DNA of 64,000 nt from an uncultured Alphaproteobacteria bacterium (GCA_903934325.1 CAIZNH010000010.1:124001-188000), one strand, 5' to 3'; shown: positions 20,435 to 30,191, counted from the first letter of the stretch. Numbers and translations: made by a program. The notes: generated from the letters alone by a model not told the origin.

Positions 20435-22744
20435 ATGAGCACTCACCTGCCCTCCCCCGCCGCTGCGGCGCCCGACGCTGTGCCTGCCTATGCCGCACGG
20501 CTGAACCCGCCCCAGCGCGCAGCCGTGCTGGCGACCGAAGGCCCGGTGCTGATGCTCGCGGGCGCAGGCACGGGCAAGACCGCCGCGCTCACCGCGCGCC
20601 TTGCCCATCTGGTGGCGGCCCGCCGCGCCTACCCCTCGCAGATCCTGTGCGTCACCTTCACCAACAAGGCCGCCAAGGAAATGCGTGAGCGTGTCGCCCA
20701 CCACCTCGGGCCGGGGGCTGAAGGCCTGCCGTGGCTCGGCACCTTCCACTCGATCTGCGCCAAGATGCTGCGCCGCCATGCCGAGCTGGTGGGCCTGCAG
20801 CACAATTACACCATCATCGACACCGACGATCAGATCCGCTTGCTCAAGCAGCTGATTGCCGAAGCCGAGTTGGACGAGAAGCGCTGGCCTGCCCGCCAGC
20901 TCGCCGGCCTGATCGATCGCTGGAAGAACCGCGGCCTCAACCCCGCCGATCTCGATGCGGTAGGAAACGAGGCCTATGCCAATGGCCGCGGCGCGGCGCT
21001 CTACGGGCGCTATCAGGAACGGCTCAAGCAGTTGAACGCCTGCGATTTCGGCGATCTGATGCTGCACATGCTGAACATCCTGCGCGGCCATCACGATATC
21101 CTCGCCGATTACCAGCGCCGCTTCCGCTACATCATGGTGGACGAATATCAGGACACCAACGCAGTCCAGTATCTGTGGCTGCGGCTGCTAGCGCAGGAGC
21201 ACAAGAACATCTGCGTCGTCGGCGATGACGACCAGTCGATCTATTCCTGGCGCGGGGCGGAAGTCGCCAACATCCTGCGCTTCGAGAAGGACTTTCCGGG
21301 CGCGCAGGTGATCCGGCTCGAACAGAACTACCGCTCCACCCCGCATATTCTCGGCGCGGCCTCGGGCCTCATCCGCGCCAATTCGCAGCGCCACGACAAA
21401 ACCTTGTGGACCGAGGTCAATGGCGGCGACAAGGTCAAGGTCATCGGCGTGTGGGACGCGCCCGAGGAAGCGCGCCGGGTGGGTGAGGTGATCGAACGGC
21501 TCGAACGCGAAGGCGCCCCGCTCGACCGGATCGCAATTCTTGTGCGCGCGCAATACCAGACCCGTGAATTCGAAGACCGCTTCATCCAGATCGGCATCAA
21601 TTACCGCATCATCGGCGGCTTTCGCTTCTACGAGCGGGCCGAGATCCGCGATGCGCTGGCCTACCTGCGCCTGATCGCCCAGCCTCAGGATGATCTGGCG
21701 TTTGAACGCATCCACAATGTCCCCAAGCGCGGGCTCGGTGCCAAGGCGCTGGAGCAGATGCACAGCCACGCCCGCCGCACCGGCCTGCCGCTGGCGGCGG
21801 CCGCGCTGCAACTGGCCGACAGCGACGAATTGCCCAAGCGCACTGCGATCACCATCGGCGGAATGATGCGCCAGTTCCTGTACTGGCGCGAACAGGCCGA
21901 GGTGCTCTCGCCGTCCGATCTGCTGCGGCTGGTGCTGGAGGAATCGAGTTACAACGCCATGCTCGCTGCTGATCGCACGCCAGAGAGTGCAGGCCGCGCC
22001 GAAAACCTCTCCGAACTCGCCCGCGCGATGGAGGAATACGCCACCCTCGGCGAGTTTCTGGAGCATGTCAGCCTCGTCATGGACAATGACCGTTCGGACG
22101 CGGGCGAGACGGTGACGATCATGACGATCCACGCCGCCAAGGGTCTCGAATTCGACAATGTCTTCTGCGTCGGCTGGGAAGAAGGCGTGTTCCCCTCGCA
22201 GCGCGCAATCGACGAAGGCGGGCTGGCAAGCCTCGAAGAGGAGCGCCGCCTCGCCTATGTCGCGATCACCCGCGCGCGGCGCACCTGCACCATCCTCCAC
22301 GCCGCCAACCGCCGCATCTACGGCCAGTGGGTAAGCTCTATCCCAAGCCGCTTCATCGAGGAGTTGCCGGGCGAGCATATCGATCAGGAAACCACCCTCA
22401 CTGGCGGTGCATCGCTGTGGCGCGCGAACTGGAGTGAGCAGGAAGACCCCTTCGCCCATGTTGCGCGCGATCATCCGGCCAAAGCGCAGCAACGCGGCCC
22501 AGGCTGGCAGCGCGCGCTGACCTCTGGCTACGAGACCAAGCCTGCGCGGGTGCGCGAAAGCACGCGGTCTGTGGCCAGTTTTGCCGCACCAGCTCGCAGC
22601 GATATCGCGATCGGCGCGATGGTCTCCCACGACAAGTTCGGCACCGGCTGCGTGATCGATCAGGAGGGCAACAAGCTCACCATCCTGTTCGAGGACGCGG
22701 GCGAGAAGCGGGTGCTCGACAGCTTCGTTAAGGTGGTCGGTTAG
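20435..22744 (+). CDS. uvrD: UvrD/PcrA-type DNA helicase
   Basis: A 769-residue superfamily 1A helicase used in nucleotide excision and mismatch repair. Seen motifs: Walker A AGAGTGKT (residues 42-49), TFTNKAAKEMR, DEYQDTN, GDDDQSIYSWRGA, LEQNYRS, TIHAAKGLEFD and VAITRARRTC. ATG 20435 gives the usual N-terminus; a longer frame to 20393 crosses the LexA box. The SOS box immediately upstream indicates damage-inducible expression. A 53-residue membrane protein follows 3 bases after the stop. Confidence 0.96.
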   Translation: MSTHLPSPAAAAPDAVPAYAARLNPPQRAAVLATEGPVLMLAGAGTGKTAALTARLAHLVAARRAYPSQILCVTFTNKAAKEMRERVAHHLGPGAEGLPWLGTFHSICAKMLRRHAELVGLQHNYTIIDTDDQIRLLKQLIAEAELDEKRWPARQLAGLIDRWKNRGLNPADLDAVGNEAYANGRGAALYGRYQERLKQLNACDFGDLMLHMLNILRGHHDILADYQRRFRYIMVDEYQDTNAVQYLWLRLLAQEHKNICVVGDDDQSIYSWRGAEVANILRFEKDFPGAQVIRLEQNYRSTPHILGAASGLIRANSQRHDKTLWTEVNGGDKVKVIGVWDAPEEARRVGEVIERLEREGAPLDRIAILVRAQYQTREFEDRFIQIGINYRIIGGFRFYERAEIRDALAYLRLIAQPQDDLAFERIHNVPKRGLGAKALEQMHSHARRTGLPLAAAALQLADSDELPKRTAITIGGMMRQFLYWREQAEVLSPSDLLRLVLEESSYNAMLAADRTPESAGRAENLSELARAMEEYATLGEFLEHVSLVMDNDRSDAGETVTIMTIHAAKGLEFDNVFCVGWEEGVFPSQRAIDEGGLASLEEERRLAYVAITRARRTCTILHAANRRIYGQWVSSIPSRFIEELPGEHIDQETTLTGGASLWRANWSEQEDPFAHVARDHPAKAQQRGPGWQRALTSGYETKPARVRESTRSVASFAAPARSDIAIGAMVSHDKFGTGCVIDQEGNKLTILFEDAGEKRVLDSFVKVVG

Positions 22745-22747
22745 GCG

Positions 22748-22909
22748 ATGGGCCTGCCCGATTTTCTCCGGTTCTTCAGCATACCGGGGCTGAAGCCGCC
22801 CTTCGGCCAGCATTGGAGCTGGTGGTTGCTGTGGTCGCTGTGGGCCGGATTCTGGCTGGGAATCGTGGTGCTGGCCGGCGTGATGGTCGCCGGAATGATC
22901 ACCGGCTGA
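22748..22909 (+). CDS. Small tryptophan-rich membrane protein downstream of uvrD
   Basis: An open frame of 53 codons begins with ATG 3 bases after the uvrD stop and ends at TGA 22907-22909. It reads MGLPDFLRFFSIPGL, then a Trp-rich stretch (QHWSWWLLWSLW) leading into one membrane helix (about residues 25-50). Position and hydrophobic character suggest a real small membrane gene cotranscribed with SOS-controlled uvrD. I know no family for it; a chance frame is possible. Confidence 0.5.
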   Translation: MGLPDFLRFFSIPGLKPPFGQHWSWWLLWSLWAGFWLGIVVLAGVMVAGMITG

Positions 22910-22912
22910 GGC

Positions 22913-23737
22913 TTACTCGGCCGGTTCAGCCGCCAGATCGGTATTGCTCCGCCGCCTATAGCGCGCCTCGAACGGCCGCCACAATTCGCCTGCGACATCG
23001 CGGGTGTCTTCGGCAATGCCGGTCTCGCAATCGACATAGGGCGCGGGATCGACATAGGTGCCGAACAGCTTGTCCCAGAGCGTGATGGTGTTGCCGAAAT
23101 TGGCGCCCATCAACTGCTCGTCACGAATGTGATGCAGGCGGTGCGCAGCGGGCGAGATCAGCACCTTGCCGAGCAGGCCAAGGGTCCAGGGAACATCGGC
23201 GTGGATCAGATAGCCCCACGAGGACCGGATCATCACGGCACCGACGATAGCCCAGGCCGGCAGGCCCAGAAGAATCACCAGCGCGAGATCGACAAACAGG
23301 CTCAGCACCTCGCCAAAGGGGTGCTTGCGGTGGAGCGTCAGCCAGTTCATCGCCTCGTCGGCATGGTGGGTCGCATGGATGCGCCACAGCTCGGGGCTGT
23401 GCTCCAGCCGGTGCCGCGAATAGGCGGTGAAATCGATGATAACGATTGCCGCCACCAGCGTCGCGCCCTTGGGCAAGCTTTCCCAGAACGCGGCCAGCAC
23501 GGCAAAGTGGTTGATCGTATCGCGCACCATCCCCACGGGCAGCGCCACAAGCGGGATCGCCACCAGCGTATTGAACAACAGAAGGCCGAGATTGGTGCCG
23601 ATCTCGCGCCGCGCAGCCTTCAAGCCGAGCAGTACCTTGTCACGCTTGATGATGATTGCGAGCACGATGAAGAATGCCGCGGTCGGCACCAGCTCGAAGA
23701 TGGTCGAGCTGACGGTCTCGAAGAAAGTCTCGAACAT
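22913..23737 (-). CDS. Sterol desaturase / fatty acid hydroxylase family protein
   Basis: A 274-residue membrane protein with about four to five helices and the histidine clusters that hold a di-iron centre: HRLEH, HATHH and HRLHH near residues 107-200. The family includes sterol desaturases, carotenoid and fatty acid hydroxylases; the substrate here is not evident. It converges with the uvrD-linked small gene, its stop lying 3 bases from that gene's end. The start MFETFFETVSS is the first ATG of the frame. Confidence 0.9.
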   Translation of the reverse strand: MFETFFETVSSTIFELVPTAAFFIVLAIIIKRDKVLLGLKAARREIGTNLGLLLFNTLVAIPLVALPVGMVRDTINHFAVLAAFWESLPKGATLVAAIVIIDFTAYSRHRLEHSPELWRIHATHHADEAMNWLTLHRKHPFGEVLSLFVDLALVILLGLPAWAIVGAVMIRSSWGYLIHADVPWTLGLLGKVLISPAAHRLHHIRDEQLMGANFGNTITLWDKLFGTYVDPAPYVDCETGIAEDTRDVAGELWRPFEARYRRRSNTDLAAEPAE

Positions 23738-23795
23738 GGGCGCGGTGCTAACGCCCCAGTCGCCAAGAAAGCGTTAACCCTTCACCGGAACGGGG

Positions 23796-24341
23796 TCAGA
23801 GCCACACCAGAGAAAGCGGATAGAGGCCGATCAGCCAGCAGATGCAGCCGAGCACGATGCGCCGGTCCTTCGCGAAGATCGCCAACCCGATCGCGGGATA
23901 GAGCGACCAGCTAATGACGAACTGGCGCAGGCTGAACAGGTTCTCGGCGCCGACTATGCTCACTGTCCAGATAAACAGCGCCGTGTTGCAAACCAGCATG
24001 CCGGCCAGCACCAGCCGGTAATTGGCAGCGAAATGGGCTTCGTGATCCTGATCCGCCGTCTCGGGGAAGATCAGCGAGGCAGAGACATAGTAGACGGCGG
24101 TCACCAGAAACCCGGCAAACATCATCGGCCAGGCCGGCACGATCTCGGTTCGCAGCGCCCAGCCGAACACCCAAAAGGTAACGACATCGCAGGCCACAAG
24201 GATTCCGAGCAAGGCGGTCGACCAGCCGATCCGCACATGCTGGCGCGCCTTCAGCGCACGGGCAAGGCCGGCGAGCGCCTCGGTCAGGGCCAATCCCAGC
24301 AGCAGACCGAAAAGCGTAACCGCGTAATCGAACTCCTGCAT
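23796..24341 (-). CDS. Multi-helix membrane protein of unknown function
   Basis: A 181-residue protein beginning MQEFDYAVTLFGLLLGLALTE, with about six predicted helices spread over the whole length and few charged residues. The start at 24341 was chosen because the sequence before it is low-complexity and overlaps rhlE. It sits 10 bases downstream of the rhlE stop on the same strand and may be cotranscribed. I do not recognise the family; similar short integral proteins are common in sphingomonads. Confidence 0.75.
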   Translation of the reverse strand: MQEFDYAVTLFGLLLGLALTEALAGLARALKARQHVRIGWSTALLGILVACDVVTFWVFGWALRTEIVPAWPMMFAGFLVTAVYYVSASLIFPETADQDHEAHFAANYRLVLAGMLVCNTALFIWTVSIVGAENLFSLRQFVISWSLYPAIGLAIFAKDRRIVLGCICWLIGLYPLSLVWL

Positions 24342-24351
24342 CGCGCCGCGC

Positions 24352-25767
24352 TCAGCCGAAGCCGATATCGAGGAAGGACGGGCGCGGGCCGTTCCATTCG
24401 CCTGCCGGAACGGGAGCGTCGTCCTCGTGATAGCGGCGGGGACGGGCCTTGCGATCATCGCCGCCGGCACGCTCGGGGCGGCGCTCGGCGCGTTCGCGCT
24501 GCGGCCTTTCGGCAGGCTCCTCGCGCGGCTCACGCTCCTCGCGGGCGCGGCGCGGCTTACGCTCGGCGCGCTCCTCGCGCGGTTCCTCGCGCTGCTCAGC
24601 TGCCTTGGCCGCTTCGGCCTTGGCGATCACTTCGGAAAGATCGACGCGCACATCTTCCTTGCCGAACACCTTGATCGGGCTGCCGGTCAGCTTCTCGACA
24701 TTAGCGATCGCCTCGGCATCTTCCTCCGAGACGAACGTGAAGGCACGCCCCTTGGCTCCCGCGCGGCCAGTGCGGCCGATGCGGTGGACGTAATCGTCCG
24801 GGTGCCAGGGCGTGTCAAAATTGAAGACGTGGGAAACGCCCTTGATGTCGAGCCCGCGCGCCGCAACGTCCGAGGCCACGAGGATATTGACCTCGCCCGC
24901 CTTGAAGCGTTCGAGCTCCTTGATGCGCCTTGCCTGATCCATGTCCCCGTGAATCTCGCTCGAGCGGAAACCGTGACGGCCAAGGCTCTGGTTCAGTTCG
25001 CGCACCGTCGTCTTGCGGTTCGCGAAGATGATCGCATTCTCGACCAGATCGTTTTCGAGGAACCAGCGCAGCGTCTCGCGCTTGCTGCGCGACTTCACCG
25101 GCACCTTGAAGGCGGTGATATCGGCATTGGTCGTCGCCGCGCGCGCGGTTTCGATCCGCTTGGGGTTGTTAAGGAACTTCTTGGCCAGCTTCTCGATCGG
25201 CGCAGGCATGGTGGCCGAGAACAACATCGTCTGGCGGGTTTCGGGAAGCTTGGAGCAGATGAATTCGATGTCCGGAATGAAGCCCATGTCGAGCATCCGG
25301 TCGGCCTCGTCGATCACCAGCAGCTCGCAGCCGTTCAACATGATCTTGCCGCGCTCGAACAGGTCCATCAACCGGCCCGGCGTCGCGATCAGCACGTCAA
25401 CCCCGTCAGACAGGGCCTTCAGCTGGTCACCCATCTGCACGCCGCCGATCAGCAGCGCCATCTTGAGATCGTGATTCTTGCCGTATTTCTCGAAATTCTC
25501 GGCCACCTGTGCGGCGAGTTCGCGGGTCGGTTCGAGGATCAGCGAGCGCGGCATCAGGGCGCGGCGGCGGCCGGCGGCCATCACATCGATCATCGGCAGG
25601 ACGAAGCTTGCCGTCTTCCCCGTACCCGTCTGGGCGATACCGATGAGATCCTTCATCATCAGCACGGTCGGGATTGCCTGCGCCTGGATCGCGGTCGGCG
25701 TGGTATAGCCCGCGTCCTCCACGGCTTTGAGCAATTCGGGCGAAAGGCCGAGATCGGCGAAAGTCAT
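24352..25767 (-). CDS. rhlE: DEAD-box RNA helicase, RhlE-like
   Basis: A 471-residue ATP-dependent RNA helicase. Motifs in order: Q motif near TPTAIQAQAIP, AQTGTGKT, PTRELAAQV, TPGRLMDL, IDEADRMLDMGF, SAT, then the second RecA-like domain with SDVAARGLDIKGV and HRIGRTGRAG. The tail from about residue 375 is highly charged, with many Arg-Glu and Glu-Arg repeats, typical of RhlE proteins and probably RNA-binding. ATG 25767 gives MTFADLGLSPELL; the extra upstream frame lacks the family signature. Confidence 0.95.
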   Translation of the reverse strand: MTFADLGLSPELLKAVEDAGYTTPTAIQAQAIPTVLMMKDLIGIAQTGTGKTASFVLPMIDVMAAGRRRALMPRSLILEPTRELAAQVAENFEKYGKNHDLKMALLIGGVQMGDQLKALSDGVDVLIATPGRLMDLFERGKIMLNGCELLVIDEADRMLDMGFIPDIEFICSKLPETRQTMLFSATMPAPIEKLAKKFLNNPKRIETARAATTNADITAFKVPVKSRSKRETLRWFLENDLVENAIIFANRKTTVRELNQSLGRHGFRSSEIHGDMDQARRIKELERFKAGEVNILVASDVAARGLDIKGVSHVFNFDTPWHPDDYVHRIGRTGRAGAKGRAFTFVSEEDAEAIANVEKLTGSPIKVFGKEDVRVDLSEVIAKAEAAKAAEQREEPREERAERKPRRAREEREPREEPAERPQRERAERRPERAGGDDRKARPRRYHEDDAPVPAGEWNGPRPSFLDIGFG

Positions 25768-25915
25768 GCGGTGTGTGGTGTCCGAAAATGGCGGGCAGAC
25801 GGGCTGCCGGGATTGCTGGCTCTCGCTGCAATCATACACGGCAGCGGGCCGCCGCGCCTTTCCCGCAAACGGGCGCAAAAGTCAAGGAAACGCGCGCATC
25901 CGGCGCGGGCAGCCG

Positions 25916-26467
25916 CTAGTCCCGAACCTCGACCAGACGGCGCATCGATTCCACCTCGCACTTAGCGCCGGTGCGCGACTGCAGCTTGTCGCGATCAACG
26001 CAGAGCCGCCCGTCCTTGCTGCGCTCGACATAGAAGCCCGAATAGAAATCGCGGGCCCGGCAGGACTTGTCGAGGTTGACTGAGATCATCCGGCGATCGC
26101 GAAGGAACAGCACCAGCCGGTTGCCGCTCCCCGTCTGAACGCCAGCAATCCCTTCTAGCGGAACACATTTTTCCTTGCCCGCCTCCTCGAAGCGCGAGGT
26201 CGCGCGCTGGGGGAGATCGGCAAGCATGTTCTGCCGCACGCCCGGCACGGCAGGCGAGATCCGCACCACCACGCGCTGTTCTATCCGAACCTGCCGCGCG
26301 CTTTGCTGGGCATGGAACGCCACTAGCGGATTGGTTTGCGGCGCGCGCGATTGCTGGGCCGCATCGCTTTGCGGCGCGGACGGTTCCTGCCTGCCTGACA
26401 GGCCCGTGCCCGCTGCCAAGGGCAGCATCAGCGCAAGCGGCGCTGCAAGGGCAAACAGGCTGTTCAT
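25916..26467 (-). CDS. Exported protein of unknown function
   Basis: A 183-residue protein with a signal peptide (residues 1-22, MNSLFALAAPLALMLPLAAG), a short Gln/Ala/Pro-rich linker and a C-terminal part with three to four cysteines (KEKCVPLE, KSCRARDF, RLCVDRD, GAKCEVE) that could form disulfides. GGAGAAG lies about 15 bases before ATG 26467. No enzymatic motif is visible. It is divergent from the FAD-linked oxidase gene. Confidence 0.75.
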   Translation of the reverse strand: MNSLFALAAPLALMLPLAAGTGLSGRQEPSAPQSDAAQQSRAPQTNPLVAFHAQQSARQVRIEQRVVVRISPAVPGVRQNMLADLPQRATSRFEEAGKEKCVPLEGIAGVQTGSGNRLVLFLRDRRMISVNLDKSCRARDFYSGFYVERSKDGRLCVDRDKLQSRTGAKCEVESMRRLVEVRD

Positions 26468-26617
26468 GGCTGGAAAGGACTTCTCCGTTAAATGGTTGTG
26501 TGCTGCGGCGGACACGAGGCTCAGGCAGCATCCCGCCTAACGTTCGCAATTGAACCCCGGCTTAACTGGCGTGCGGGCCAGCGCAAAACCACTGGCACAT
26601 TTGCCGCAGACTGTGGC

Positions 26618-28096
26618 ATGGCCGCAACAATGACTGCGACTGCCCCCGCCCCCGTCTCCTCCGCAGCTTTTCTGGACGAAGCCGAGCGCCTGCTGGGCCA
26701 GCGCGGGCTGACCCGCGACCCCGATCGGATGGACGCGTGGCTGACCGACTGGCGCGGCCGCTACACCGGACGCGCGCTCGCACTCGCCTCGCCGGCTTCG
26801 ACCGCCGAGGTCTCCGCGCTGGTGAAGCTTTGCGCACGGCACCGCGTGCCAATCGTTCCACAGGGCGGCAATAGCGGCATGGCAGGCGGAGCGACCCCGG
26901 ATGCAAGCGGCAACGCGATCATCCTCAGCCTGCGCCGGATGGACGCGGTGCGGCAGATGGATGCCGCTGCCGGACAGATCACATGCGAGGCGGGCGTCAT
27001 CCTCCAGCACCTCCACGATCTTGCCGGAGATGCGGGCCTTCGCTTCCCGCTGACGCTCGGCGGCAAGGGATCAGCGACCATCGGCGGGCTGGTATCGACC
27101 AATGCCGGCGGCACCCAGGTGCTGCGCCACGGCACGATGCGCGCGCAGGTGCTGGGGCTGGAGGCAGTGTGGGCCGACGGATCGGTGTTCGATGCGCTCA
27201 CCCCGCTCAAGAAGGACAATCGCGGGTTTGACCTGAAGCAGCTGCTGATCGGCTCGGAAGGGACGTTGGGCATCGTCACGGCGGCTTGCCTGAAGCTGCT
27301 TCCCGCGCCCACCGGCAGGGTGACCGCGTGGACCGGGCTCGCTTCGATCACCGACGCGCGCACCTTGCTGCGACGGGTGGAACGCGACCTAGGCGAGGCG
27401 CTCGAAGGTTTCGAGGTGGTGCCCGCGCATTGCCTCGATTCCGTGCTCGGCCACCTGCCTGCCGCCCGCGCACCGCTGAGCGAACGCCATGCATGGAACG
27501 CCCTGATCGAATGTGTCTCGGCGAGCGATGATAGCGAGACCTTGCGCGAAAAGCTGGAGGCAAGCCTTGCTGCGGCGATGGAAGACGGTCTGCTGGCCGA
27601 TGCGGTGATCGCCGCCAATGATCGCCAGGCCGAGGATTTCTGGCAGCTTCGCGATTCCATCTCGGCCGCCGAGCGCGCGCTGGGGCCGGCGATGCAGCAC
27701 GATATCTCGGTACCGGTCGAGAAGATGCCGGAATTCATCCTCGCTGCGAGCCCGGCTGTGGAGCAGGCCTTCCCTGGGACACGGGCGGTTGCCTTCGGGC
27801 ATCTGGGCGACGGCAATGTCCATTTCCACGTTCTCGCGCCCACCGGTGCCTTACGCGGGGAATGGGAAGAGGCCGAGGGCAAGGCCGTGAGCGCGCGCGT
27901 CTATGATCTGGTCACGCAATGGGGCGGATCGATCAGTGCCGAACACGGGATCGGGCAGATGAAAGTCGCCGAACTTGCCCGCCTGCACGACCCGGTTGCG
28001 CTCGCCATGATGCGAAACGTCAAGCAGGCGCTCGACCCGCTCGGCCTGCTTAACCCCGGCAAGCTGGTGATCACGCCCCCTGCGGCTTGCACCTAG
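26618..28096 (+). CDS. FAD-linked oxidase, D-2-hydroxyacid/D-2-hydroxyglutarate dehydrogenase type
   Basis: A 492-residue flavoprotein of the GlcD/LdhD group. The N-terminal FAD-binding region has the PP-loop VPQGGNSGMAGGA and GGLVSTNAGGTQVLRHGT; the C-terminal substrate domain has the metal-site segment GHLGDGNVHFHV and the closing AEHGIGQMK. Such enzymes oxidise D-lactate, glycolate or D-2-hydroxyglutarate; which one acts here cannot be decided. ATG 26618 was chosen; ATG 26630 is equally placed. No electron-transfer subunit gene is adjacent. Confidence 0.9.
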   Translation: MAATMTATAPAPVSSAAFLDEAERLLGQRGLTRDPDRMDAWLTDWRGRYTGRALALASPASTAEVSALVKLCARHRVPIVPQGGNSGMAGGATPDASGNAIILSLRRMDAVRQMDAAAGQITCEAGVILQHLHDLAGDAGLRFPLTLGGKGSATIGGLVSTNAGGTQVLRHGTMRAQVLGLEAVWADGSVFDALTPLKKDNRGFDLKQLLIGSEGTLGIVTAACLKLLPAPTGRVTAWTGLASITDARTLLRRVERDLGEALEGFEVVPAHCLDSVLGHLPAARAPLSERHAWNALIECVSASDDSETLREKLEASLAAAMEDGLLADAVIAANDRQAEDFWQLRDSISAAERALGPAMQHDISVPVEKMPEFILAASPAVEQAFPGTRAVAFGHLGDGNVHFHVLAPTGALRGEWEEAEGKAVSARVYDLVTQWGGSISAEHGIGQMKVAELARLHDPVALAMMRNVKQALDPLGLLNPGKLVITPPAACT

Positions 28097-28183
28097 GCGC
28101 GCAAACGCCTATTGGCGCCGCGTCCGGCGGGCGTGCCCTGCCACAGGGATCGCCCACCACTGACTTTTCTCGGAGACGAATTC

Positions 28184-28963
28184 ATGGCCAGCGCGCCGCA
28201 ACCGAACCTTCCGCTGTTCTACAAGGACCTCATGCCGCTCAACAGCCGCGACCATGCCGACTGGAAGGTCGGCACGCTTGAAGACGCGGCATTCATGGCC
28301 GACACGCATGCGGTGCCGCTGACCACCGACGAATTCATCGATGCCCAGCGCGATTTCCCGATCGTGTTCACGATCGGCGAGAGCCCGCTGCCGATCGCGC
28401 TGTTCGGCCTCAACGAAGGCGTCAACACCTTCATGGGCGAAGACAACAAGCTCAACGAAGTCGTTTACGTGCCGGCCTATGTGCGCCGCTACCCCTACAT
28501 GCTGGCGCGCCTGCACCCGGAAGCCGAAGAGCTCTCGTTGTGCTTCGATCCAAGCGCCGGTGTGGTCGGCAAGAAGGATGAGGGCCTGGCCCTGTTCCAG
28601 GACGGTAACCAGCCGACCGAATACACCCAGGGCGTGCTGGAGTTCTGCCGCCGCTTCGAGGAAGCCGGCCAGCGCACCAAGTCGTTCATGGACGAGCTCA
28701 AGAAGCTCGACATCCTGATGGACGGCGAAATCGCCATCACCCGTGCCGACCAGCCGGACAAGCCTTTCGTCTATCGTGGCTTCCAGATGGTCAACGAGGA
28801 CAAGCTGCGCGAACTGCCGGCAGCAACCCTCGAAGAGCTCAACAAGAACGGCATGCTGATCGTCATCCACGCTCACCTGTTCTCGCTGAACCTGATGCGC
28901 ACGATCTTCGAACGCCAGATGGCGCAGGGCAAGATGCCGGCGCTCGAAGGCGCCGCGAACTAA
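28184..28963 (+). CDS. SapC-family protein
   Basis: A 259-residue protein of the SapC family (PF07277 type), seen from the start PLFYKDLMPLNSRDHADWK and the segments VYVPAYVRRYPYML and DEGLALFQDGNQPT. Despite the name it has no membrane helices and is not the SapC permease; the cellular role is unknown. In marine alphaproteobacteria and sphingomonads it is often near tonB-dependent receptors or tryptophan halogenase genes, none of which is here. GGAG lies before ATG 28184. A terminator-like hairpin follows. Confidence 0.85.
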   Translation: MASAPQPNLPLFYKDLMPLNSRDHADWKVGTLEDAAFMADTHAVPLTTDEFIDAQRDFPIVFTIGESPLPIALFGLNEGVNTFMGEDNKLNEVVYVPAYVRRYPYMLARLHPEAEELSLCFDPSAGVVGKKDEGLALFQDGNQPTEYTQGVLEFCRRFEEAGQRTKSFMDELKKLDILMDGEIAITRADQPDKPFVYRGFQMVNEDKLRELPAATLEELNKNGMLIVIHAHLFSLNLMRTIFERQMAQGKMPALEGAAN

Positions 28964-29010
28964 GACCTCGCCGCCTGCGCCTCCGGGCCGGGCAGCGAAA
29001 CGAAAAGATG

Positions 29011-29045
29011 ACGGGCGGCTCCGGTAGGCGGGGCCGCCCGTTTCG
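29011..29045 (+). terminator. Intrinsic terminator after the sapC-like gene
   Basis: ACGGGCGGC (29011-29019) and GCCGCCCGT (29033-29041) form a perfect 9-pair stem with a 13-base loop, followed by TTTC. The short T run makes it a moderate terminator. It lies between the convergent sapC-like gene and the N-formylglutamate amidohydrolase gene and may serve both. Confidence 0.6.
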
Positions 29046-29067
29046 CGTCTGGATCCGGGTAAATGCC

Positions 29068-30063
29068 TTACTCGGCAGCCTGCAGCAGGCTGTCCCCCCC
29101 GCCGAGCCGCGCGGTCTCTGCCCCAAGCGTGCGGACCAGCGACGCCAGTGCTGTGGCCATCGCCCCCATCCCCTCGCCCGGCTCGGCCAGCCGGTGATCG
29201 AGATAGGTGCTGCGGCACACCTCGATCTGCACCGCATGAATGCCGCGCTGGGGCTGACCGTGGCGATCGAGCACATAGCCGCCCGAATAGGGCCGGTTCT
29301 GCGCGGCGGACACACCGCAGGACGCCAGATGGTGCAGCGCCCTGCCCATCAATGCGTGATCGCAGCTCACCCCGAACCGGTCACCCAGCACGATCTGCGG
29401 GGCCAGCGCCTCGCCTTCAACAGCACGTAGCGGCGGCATGGAGTGGAGATCGATCAGCAAGGCCGCACCCCAGACCTTGCGGATGCGGGCCAGCTCCTCG
29501 CCGAGAAATCCGTGATAGGCGCGGTGAACCCCGGCGATGCGCGCGGCAAGTTCGGCGCGGGGCAGGCGTCCGCGCCAGATCTCGCCCGTGCCCGGCAGGC
29601 GACGCGGCACCAGCCCCAATCCGCTGCGAGCACGGCGATTGCCGCTGTGTTCGGCCTTGGGGGCATGGGGCGCGACATGATCGGGCCGTCCGCCTTCGAT
29701 CATGTCCCAGTCGATATCGTCTTCGGCGCGGTTCAAATCGAGCAGCGCGCGCGGCGCATGGGCGACCAGCAGGCCCGCTCCGGTCTCCTGCGCCACCATC
29801 CGCCCCAGCCGGTCGACCATACGATCCTCGAGCCGGAGCTGCGATGCCAGCGGATCGCGCATCCGCGCCGTCACGCTGGCCGGATAGGCCCGGCCCGCAT
29901 GGGGCACGGCAACCAACACCGGCAGGCCCGCATGATGCGGCGCGGCAAAGGTGAAGGCGGCCCTGCCCTCCAGCCCCGGCACCCGCCCGCCGCTGACGCG
30001 CAGCAGATCGCCGTCTGGCGTTGCGGCGTGAGGTTCGGAATGGCCGGAAGAGGTGCGCGACAT
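29068..30063 (-). CDS. N-formylglutamate amidohydrolase family protein
   Basis: A 331-residue protein of the FGase family. It has the segments VLVAVPHAGRAYP, RLEDRMVDRL, LLDLNRAEDD and LIDLHSMPP, which in characterised members provide the metal and substrate site. N-formylglutamate deformylases serve histidine breakdown; no hut gene is nearby and many family members are of unknown substrate. ATG 30063 gives the likely N-terminus, with GGCAGGCG ahead. It is divergent from cpdR with 128 bases between. Confidence 0.88.
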   Translation of the reverse strand: MSRTSSGHSEPHAATPDGDLLRVSGGRVPGLEGRAAFTFAAPHHAGLPVLVAVPHAGRAYPASVTARMRDPLASQLRLEDRMVDRLGRMVAQETGAGLLVAHAPRALLDLNRAEDDIDWDMIEGGRPDHVAPHAPKAEHSGNRRARSGLGLVPRRLPGTGEIWRGRLPRAELAARIAGVHRAYHGFLGEELARIRKVWGAALLIDLHSMPPLRAVEGEALAPQIVLGDRFGVSCDHALMGRALHHLASCGVSAAQNRPYSGGYVLDRHGQPQRGIHAVQIEVCRSTYLDHRLAEPGEGMGAMATALASLVRTLGAETARLGGGDSLLQAAE

Positions 30064-30191
30064 CACGCCTGCCTTGCTGCCGCCTTTGGGCAAGGCTGTC
30101 AAAGCCTGATCGTTAGTCGCGGCTTGCTGACAACGGCAATTTCGCAGCCACGGGGAAAGATTTCTTAAGTCCGTCGTGCTACGCCCCACGC

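Noticed and set aside
21188-22813. 541-residue minus-strand frame opposite uvrD
   Set aside because: Shadow of uvrD with no motif; the helicase motifs on the plus strand are complete.
24427-25965. 512-residue plus-strand frame opposite rhlE
   Set aside because: Antisense of rhlE; the minus-strand helicase has all DEAD-box motifs.
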